A stretch of DNA of 64,000 nt, from assembly GCF_009707365.1 (NCBI RefSeq), contig NZ_CP046122.1, positions 2,356,001 through 2,420,000 of the forward strand, given 5' to 3'. Position 1 is the stretch's first letter; each line of letters opens with the position of its first letter. Of this stretch, positions 59,830 through 64,000 are shown in pieces. The notes beneath the pieces were generated by a model, which worked only from the letters and a program-made list of their open reading frames with translations, searched no databases and was not told the DNA's origin. The DNA is from Microlunatus sp. Gsoil 973. Lineage in GTDB: Bacteria; Actinomycetota; Actinomycetes; Propionibacteriales; Propionibacteriaceae. A program made the translations under genes and the position numbers.

Positions 59830-60237
59830 ATGACTCGACCGATTCGAGACCGCGGCGCCGTTGCAGTCGAATTCGCACTGGTTGTGCCGCTCCTGGTTCT
59901 CTTGATTCTCGGCATCGCCGAGTTCGGCCGTGCGTACTACCTCCAGACAACCATCAGCGGTGCTGCCCGGGAGGCCGCACGGGTCATGGCCCTGGCAAAC
60001 GATCCATCGGCGACGGCCAACGTCTCTCATGCACGCGCGGCAGCGAAAGTGGCCGCGTCAAATCTCGGGCTTACAGATGGACAGATCGCGATCACGCCAG
60101 CCACTTGCGTAACCAACGGCACCGCTCCGACGGCAACCGTGACGGTCAAAGTCAGCTATCCCCTGACGTTCATCACCAGCCAGTTCGGATCCCCCATCAC
60201 GCTGATCGGTACGGGAGTCATGCGATGCAACGGATGA
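59830..60237 (+). CDS. tadE: TadE-like pseudopilin
   Basis: A 135-residue TadE-family protein. RDRGAVAVEFALVVPLLVLLIL is the type IV prepilin-like segment with a cleavage site after Gly and Glu at position 5, followed by an extracellular domain with two cysteines. TadE is a minor pseudopilin of the Tad system. ATG 59830 is preceded by GGGAGG. The next gene overlaps the stop codon. Confidence 0.9.
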   Translation: MTRPIRDRGAVAVEFALVVPLLVLLILGIAEFGRAYYLQTTISGAAREAARVMALANDPSATANVSHARAAAKVAASNLGLTDGQIAITPATCVTNGTAPTATVTVKVSYPLTFITSQFGSPITLIGTGVMRCNG

Positions 60238-61235
60238 GTCGACGCGACACAGGCGCTGAACGCGGTGCCGTCGCGGTGATTGTCGCCTTGCTGATGGTCC
60301 CGTTGCTCGGATTCGCAGCGATTGCGATTGACGTCGCAGCCATGTGGTCCGCCCGGCAGCGGCTACAAACCAGCGCCGACTCATCCGCGCTTGCCATCGC
60401 GCAGGATTGTGCGCACAACAACTGTGCCGACCCAGCAACGACTGCCGCAGCAATGACCAACGCGAACTTCGGCACGGGCGCCACCGCGACAGTGCTGACA
60501 CCGTCGGTGGCGCCGTCAACGGGACAGGTGAAGGTCCGGACCGCTGCCGTGAGCCATCATTTGTTCGCACCAGTTATTGGATTCGACGCAGCCAACATAT
60601 CGGCTTCCGCTACAGCAACCTGGGGCGCACCAACCGGGGGACCAGCCGTGCTGCCACTGACAATCTCAATCTGCCAGTTCAAGAACGTCACCAGCGGCGA
60701 TGTGCCCGCTGGCGCACAGGCGATCCCGTTACCGAAATCTCGCGACTCCAACTGTCCCGGATGGAGCGCGCCGGGCGGCTTCGGCTGGGTCGACGTGGAC
60801 GAGGACGGGATCGGCGATGGCGGGGGTGACTGCACCTATGTCAGTGAGATCGGCCAGGAACTGTCGTCCGATCCCGGCAAATCAATCTCCAATGGCTGCT
60901 CGACAGCCGATTTCGACAAGGTCTTGGGCAAGACGGTGCTGTTACCGATCTTCGACAAGACCAACGGTGAGACCGGGACGAATGCTGCATATCACGTGTA
61001 CGGCTATGCCGCTTTTGTCCTTGCCGGCTACGACTTCAATGGCAACCACGACGGCGGTGACTACAGCCTATGCAGGGCATTCCAACCCCAGGACTGTCTT
61101 CAAGGTACTTTTGCCAAGCTTGTCGACCTTGATGATGCCTTCGACTACAAGCCCGCGTGTGCGCCCGGTGAGGACCCCGTCACCGATGACTGCGCCCCCA
61201 ATCTCGGCACTACGTTCGTCGGCCTTACCGGCTGA
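60225..61235 (+). CDS. TadG-like pilus assembly protein with cysteine-rich extension
   Basis: A 336-residue protein with an N-terminal prepilin-like segment (ERGAVAVIVALLMVPLLGFAAI) and a TadG-type region (DVAAMWSARQRLQTSADSSA). The distal two thirds are extracellular and contain about eleven cysteines and two acid-rich loops, DVDEDGIGDGGGD and DFNGNHDGGDYS, that resemble EF-hand-type calcium loops. It is much longer than a TadE protein. ATG 60225 has GGGAG 7 bases before it and overlaps the tadE stop by 13 bp. Confidence 0.82.
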   Translation: MQRMSRRDTGAERGAVAVIVALLMVPLLGFAAIAIDVAAMWSARQRLQTSADSSALAIAQDCAHNNCADPATTAAAMTNANFGTGATATVLTPSVAPSTGQVKVRTAAVSHHLFAPVIGFDAANISASATATWGAPTGGPAVLPLTISICQFKNVTSGDVPAGAQAIPLPKSRDSNCPGWSAPGGFGWVDVDEDGIGDGGGDCTYVSEIGQELSSDPGKSISNGCSTADFDKVLGKTVLLPIFDKTNGETGTNAAYHVYGYAAFVLAGYDFNGNHDGGDYSLCRAFQPQDCLQGTFAKLVDLDDAFDYKPACAPGEDPVTDDCAPNLGTTFVGLTG

Positions 61236-61274
61236 ACTCCTCCTCACCCAAGATCATCAAGTTAAGGGAAGCTC

Positions 61275-62033
61275 GTGAAACGTAGGATCATCGCTGCCTC
61301 GGTGGCTATCTTGGTCGCGGTCTGCAGCGGAATTCTGTTGCTCGGCTACGTCACGTCGGCCGACCAGAGGGCCATGGCTGGAATGCGTACACGAAAGGTG
61401 TTTGTCGTCGTCACGCCGGTGCCGCAGGGCACTGCCGGCGACAACCTCGGTGATTCGGTTGCCCTCAAGGAGCTGCCCGCCAAGGCGATCGTCCCAGGAG
61501 CGCTCGCCGACACTGCGGTAGTTAAAGGCAAGGTCAGTACAACCACCTTGCAGGTCGGCGAACAGCTGTTGGCGTCGCGGTTCGCGGCGCCCGCCGCTGC
61601 CAAAGCGGAGACTACCCAAGTGCCCACAGGATTCAGTGAGATTTCCATCCTCCTCGATCCCGAACGGGCGGTTGGCAGTGACCTCACCGCCGGCGATCGA
61701 GTGGATGTCTTCGTTTCGCTCGGCGACGATGCCGACAGCGGCCGTACCCACCTGACCCTCCACGAGATCCTGGTGACCAGGGTTCAGGGCGTCACCGCCG
61801 ACCAAGCTGCCCTGTCGACTGGGGACAGCGGCGACCAAACCGGGCAACCTAGCCGCAAGTCCAGCCAACCGGTTCCCCAAGGCAGCCTCATGGTCACCAT
61901 GGCGGTTTCAGCCAACGACGCCGAGCAGGTCGTGTTCGCTTCCGAATACGGGCACATCTGGTTGTCGCTTGATAACAAGAACTCCACCGACTCCAACGCC
62001 CGCGTCGTCACAGGGAAGAACGCTCAACAATGA
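61275..62033 (+). CDS. cpaB: Flp pilus assembly protein CpaB/RcpC
   Basis: A 252-residue membrane-anchored protein. It has an N-terminal segment (IIAASVAILVAVCSGILLLGY), a beta-clip/SAF domain (RKVFVVVTPVPQGTAGDNL, ALKELPAKAIVPGAL and LQVGEQLLASRF) and the RcpC-type C-terminal domain (VSILLDPERAVGSDLTAGDRV-like). CpaB supports the outer assembly platform in other bacteria; here there is no outer membrane, so it may act at the cell wall. GTG 61275 has AAGGGAAG upstream. The stop overlaps the start of the next gene (ATGA). Confidence 0.9.
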   Translation: MKRRIIAASVAILVAVCSGILLLGYVTSADQRAMAGMRTRKVFVVVTPVPQGTAGDNLGDSVALKELPAKAIVPGALADTAVVKGKVSTTTLQVGEQLLASRFAAPAAAKAETTQVPTGFSEISILLDPERAVGSDLTAGDRVDVFVSLGDDADSGRTHLTLHEILVTRVQGVTADQAALSTGDSGDQTGQPSRKSSQPVPQGSLMVTMAVSANDAEQVVFASEYGHIWLSLDNKNSTDSNARVVTGKNAQQ

Positions 62034-63394
62034 CCATTACATCCGGAACGATTCTGCTCGTCAGCGCGGCTCCCGACGTCGAAGAGTTGCTGACGGAAAC
62101 CGGTGTGACCTTCGTCCCGGTCCTCTTCGGCGGCCTACCCGATCATCCAGATCCCGTCCTCCTCCAGCTCGCAGACCGGCCTCGCCCTGCAGTCGTGGTT
62201 CTCGACGGGCTGAGCAATCCCATGATTTCGCTGCGTCTCATCGCCCGGCTCACCGCGGAGGATCCTTTGATCTCCGTGATCCTTGTCGTCGACCGAGATG
62301 ATCTCGTTCTGGATGCGGTCAGGTCGGGGGCCCGTGACGTTGTCGTCCGAGGGTCAGGACCTGAAGAACTTCGGGCGGCGATCGACCGCGCGTTCCGGTC
62401 GGCTCAGCACCTGCGTCCATCGATTGCCGAGCAGCAAGACATCGATGAACCCACTGGTTTCGGATCAACGAACGGGCGCATCGTTACGGTGGTTTCACCC
62501 AAGGGTGGCGTCGGCAAAACCACTGTCGCCACCAATATCGCGGTCGGGCTGGCGCAGCGGTTTCCCGTCAGAACGGTATTGGTTGACCTGGATATCCAGT
62601 TCGGCGACGTCGCCAGCGCGCTGGACCTCGACCCCGAGTACTTCCTCCCGGACACTGTGCAGGGTCAGGCCCGCCGGGATCCCATGGCACTGAAAACCAT
62701 CCTCACTCAGCACAGCACGGGCCTTTATGTGATCTGTGCGCCCGACTCGCCGATCGAAGCGGACACCATTTCTGGGGAGGACGTTGCCCACTTGCTGCAG
62801 ATGCTTGCCTCGGAGTTCATGTATGTCGTCGTCGACACGGCTCCGGGCCTCTCGGAACACACTTTGGCCGCGCTCGACCAAACCACGGACCTGATACTGC
62901 TGAGCAGCATGGAAGTGCCGGGTGTCCGGGGTCTCCGGAAGGAGCTCGACACCCTCGACCAGCTCGACCTGCTGTCCACGAGTCGCCACGTCGTGATCAA
63001 CTTCGCTGAGACGCACGGGTTGCTCGGCATCGCCGATATCGAAGCGACGATCAAAGCACCGGTCGATCTCCAACTCCCGCGTTCCAAGGCCGCGAGCGAC
63101 TCTGTCAACCAAGGAGTTCCGTTGTTGCAGAGCGGGGTACGTGATCCACTGACCAAGCAACTGCGAGTGTTGGTCGACCGGCTGTTGACCAACAGCGATC
63201 GTGACCCGTTGCCCGGCCCAAGTAATTCGACGGTAGATTCCTCTTCGCTACGATCCTTTCGGCGACGTCCACCGGGGTCCGACGCGTCACCGACCATAGT
63301 TTTGGACTCTACAGACGCCGGCCGGACTGCGAAGTCCCGGCCACGTCGGGCAGCGTCTCGGTGGTCAAGGACTAGGAAGCTCGTGGCGAAATGA
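62030..63394 (+). CDS. tadZ: TadZ/CpaE-type ATPase
   Basis: A 454-residue protein with an N-terminal atypical receiver domain (about 1-125, without a clear phospho-acceptor Asp) and a MinD/ParA-like ATPase domain. The deviant Walker A is VVSPKGGVGKTTVATNI, and VLVDLDIQFGDVASALDL is the second motif. The C-terminal 90 residues are basic and disordered (SRWSRTRKLVAK). TadZ positions the pilus machine at the pole. ATG 62030 overlaps the cpaB stop by 4 bp. Confidence 0.92.
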   Translation: MTITSGTILLVSAAPDVEELLTETGVTFVPVLFGGLPDHPDPVLLQLADRPRPAVVVLDGLSNPMISLRLIARLTAEDPLISVILVVDRDDLVLDAVRSGARDVVVRGSGPEELRAAIDRAFRSAQHLRPSIAEQQDIDEPTGFGSTNGRIVTVVSPKGGVGKTTVATNIAVGLAQRFPVRTVLVDLDIQFGDVASALDLDPEYFLPDTVQGQARRDPMALKTILTQHSTGLYVICAPDSPIEADTISGEDVAHLLQMLASEFMYVVVDTAPGLSEHTLAALDQTTDLILLSSMEVPGVRGLRKELDTLDQLDLLSTSRHVVINFAETHGLLGIADIEATIKAPVDLQLPRSKAASDSVNQGVPLLQSGVRDPLTKQLRVLVDRLLTNSDRDPLPGPSNSTVDSSSLRSFRRRPPGSDASPTIVLDSTDAGRTAKSRPRRAASRWSRTRKLVAK

Positions 63395-64000
63395 ACCTTT
63401 CCGAGCGGCTTGAGTTGGCGCGCAAGGCCAGCACGGTCACCGCGCCCCCACGTTCTGTTGCACCCGTCCGCGAAATGGTCGAACGCCCACCGTCGCCAAC
63501 GGCGCAATCCGAAGTACCAAGCGTCGTTCCAGCAAAGGCTACGGAGCACGTGCGTCTGCAGGGCAGCAGCTTGACGTCTGCTGCCGCTGGAAATGTGGCC
63601 GATCCACTGGACAAACTGAAGGACCGGGTCGCCGCCACATTGTTCAGTCGAATCGGGGGAAGGCTTAACGACGCCTCGCTCAGCGAGCGGCAACTGCACA
63701 CCTTGGTGCAGTCGGAACTCAACCAAGTCGTCGAGGACGAAAAGGCGCCGCTGAGTATCGAGCAGCGACAGAGGTTGACCCGCGACGTCGCTGACGACGT
63801 ATTGGGTCACGGCCCGCTGCAAAGGCTACTGGACGATCCGACGATCACCGAGATCATGGTAAACGGCCCCAACATGATCTACGTCGAACAGAACGGCAAG
63901 CTTGCGAGGGTGCAGGTGTCCTTCCGTTCCGAAGATCATCTCCGTCGGATCATCGAGCGGATCGTTTCGCGCGTCGGTCGGCGGATCGACGAATCGTCAC
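63391..64000 (+). CDS. cpaF: CpaF/TadA-type secretion ATPase, 5' part
   Basis: The first 203 codons of the Flp pilus motor ATPase; the gene continues beyond the window. After a variable N-terminal 85 residues the CpaF N-domain is clear: QLHTLVQSELNQVVEDEKAP, the VLGHGPLQRLLDDPTITEIM block and MVNGPNMIYVEQNGKLARVQ, then HLRRIIERIVSRVGRRID, which immediately precedes the ATPase core. ATG 63391 overlaps the tadZ stop (ATGA). Walker motifs should be in the following 600 bp. Confidence 0.95.
   Translation, partial: MNLSERLELARKASTVTAPPRSVAPVREMVERPPSPTAQSEVPSVVPAKATEHVRLQGSSLTSAAAGNVADPLDKLKDRVAATLFSRIGGRLNDASLSERQLHTLVQSELNQVVEDEKAPLSIEQRQRLTRDVADDVLGHGPLQRLLDDPTITEIMVNGPNMIYVEQNGKLARVQVSFRSEDHLRRIIERIVSRVGRRIDESS

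Noticed and set aside
1-64000. tRNA or rRNA genes
   Set aside because: The only T-arm-like sequence I found belongs to tmRNA; no cloverleaf or rRNA sequence was recognised. A tRNA search program could confirm this.
1-64000. Prophage, toxin-antitoxin or anti-phage defence island
   Set aside because: Apart from the IS3 element no integrase, phage structural, restriction or toxin-antitoxin gene was found; the accessory parts are enzyme genes and non-coding repeats.

Overview
The window is 64 kb of high-GC chromosome from an actinomycete. The signs are frequent GTG and TTG starts, codon third positions dominated by G and C, DUF1707 and ECF41-type genes, a Flp/Tad pilus operon of the actinobacterial type, and a tmRNA whose tag reads ANSKRTNFALAA. 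The gene set would suit a soil member of the Propionibacteriales such as a Microlunatus relative, but this is inference from gene content, not from a marker.

Layout. 0-1.1 kb: right part of an IS3-family insertion sequence. 1.4-5.3 kb: a small nucleotidyltransferase, a gutted response regulator, a sedolisin protease and about 1 kb without genes. 5.3-18 kb: mostly single-gene units, unusually rich in small-molecule modifying enzymes (Stf0 sulfotransferase, peroxiredoxin, SDR, fructosamine-kinase-like and aminoglycoside-kinase-like proteins, an AAC(3) homologue, Nudix, VOC, two nucleotidyltransferases). 18-21.4 kb: a LacI-controlled sugar unit (FAD oxidoreductase with two frameshifts, then a Tat lipoprotein binding protein). 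21.6-27.4 kb: a sulfur block, with sqdB and a partner epimerase facing a cysDNH operon that produces sulfite, the sulfur donor for SqdB. 27.8-31.0 kb: a complete sugar ABC importer without its ATPase. 31.0-31.8 kb: a remarkable modular array of 19-bp repeats in both orientations.

31.9-39.8 kb: two phosphoesterase or nuclease-fold proteins, a second APH(6)-like kinase coupled to an acyl-CoA synthetase, a secreted HtrA-like protease, and a TetR/membrane protein pair. 39.8-43.3 kb: a TPP-riboswitch-controlled ECF transporter (ykoEDC) and a cluster of palindromes. 43.3-53.6 kb: DedA protein, MurQ with its RpiR-type regulator, AlgH, an ACT-domain malic enzyme, LacI, an ECF41 sigma factor diverging from a DoxX-like gene, GNAT, HAD phosphatase and a ZIP-type transporter.

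53.6-64 kb: a gene-poor stretch ending in the tmRNA gene, then DUF1707, FKBP, DUF2207 and TetR genes, and a Tad pilus operon (flp, tadE, tadG-like, cpaB, cpaE/tadZ, cpaF) that runs off the right edge. A strong hairpin between flp and tadE probably sets the ratio of pilin to assembly proteins.

The best candidates for something undescribed are the three-module inverted 19-bp repeat array (31,047-31,828), the sulfite-to-UDP-sulfoquinovose block, and the palindrome cluster at 43.04-43.25 kb. Three genes or gene remnants are broken by single-base frameshifts, two of them in C-runs, so sequencing error should be excluded before calling them pseudogenes.
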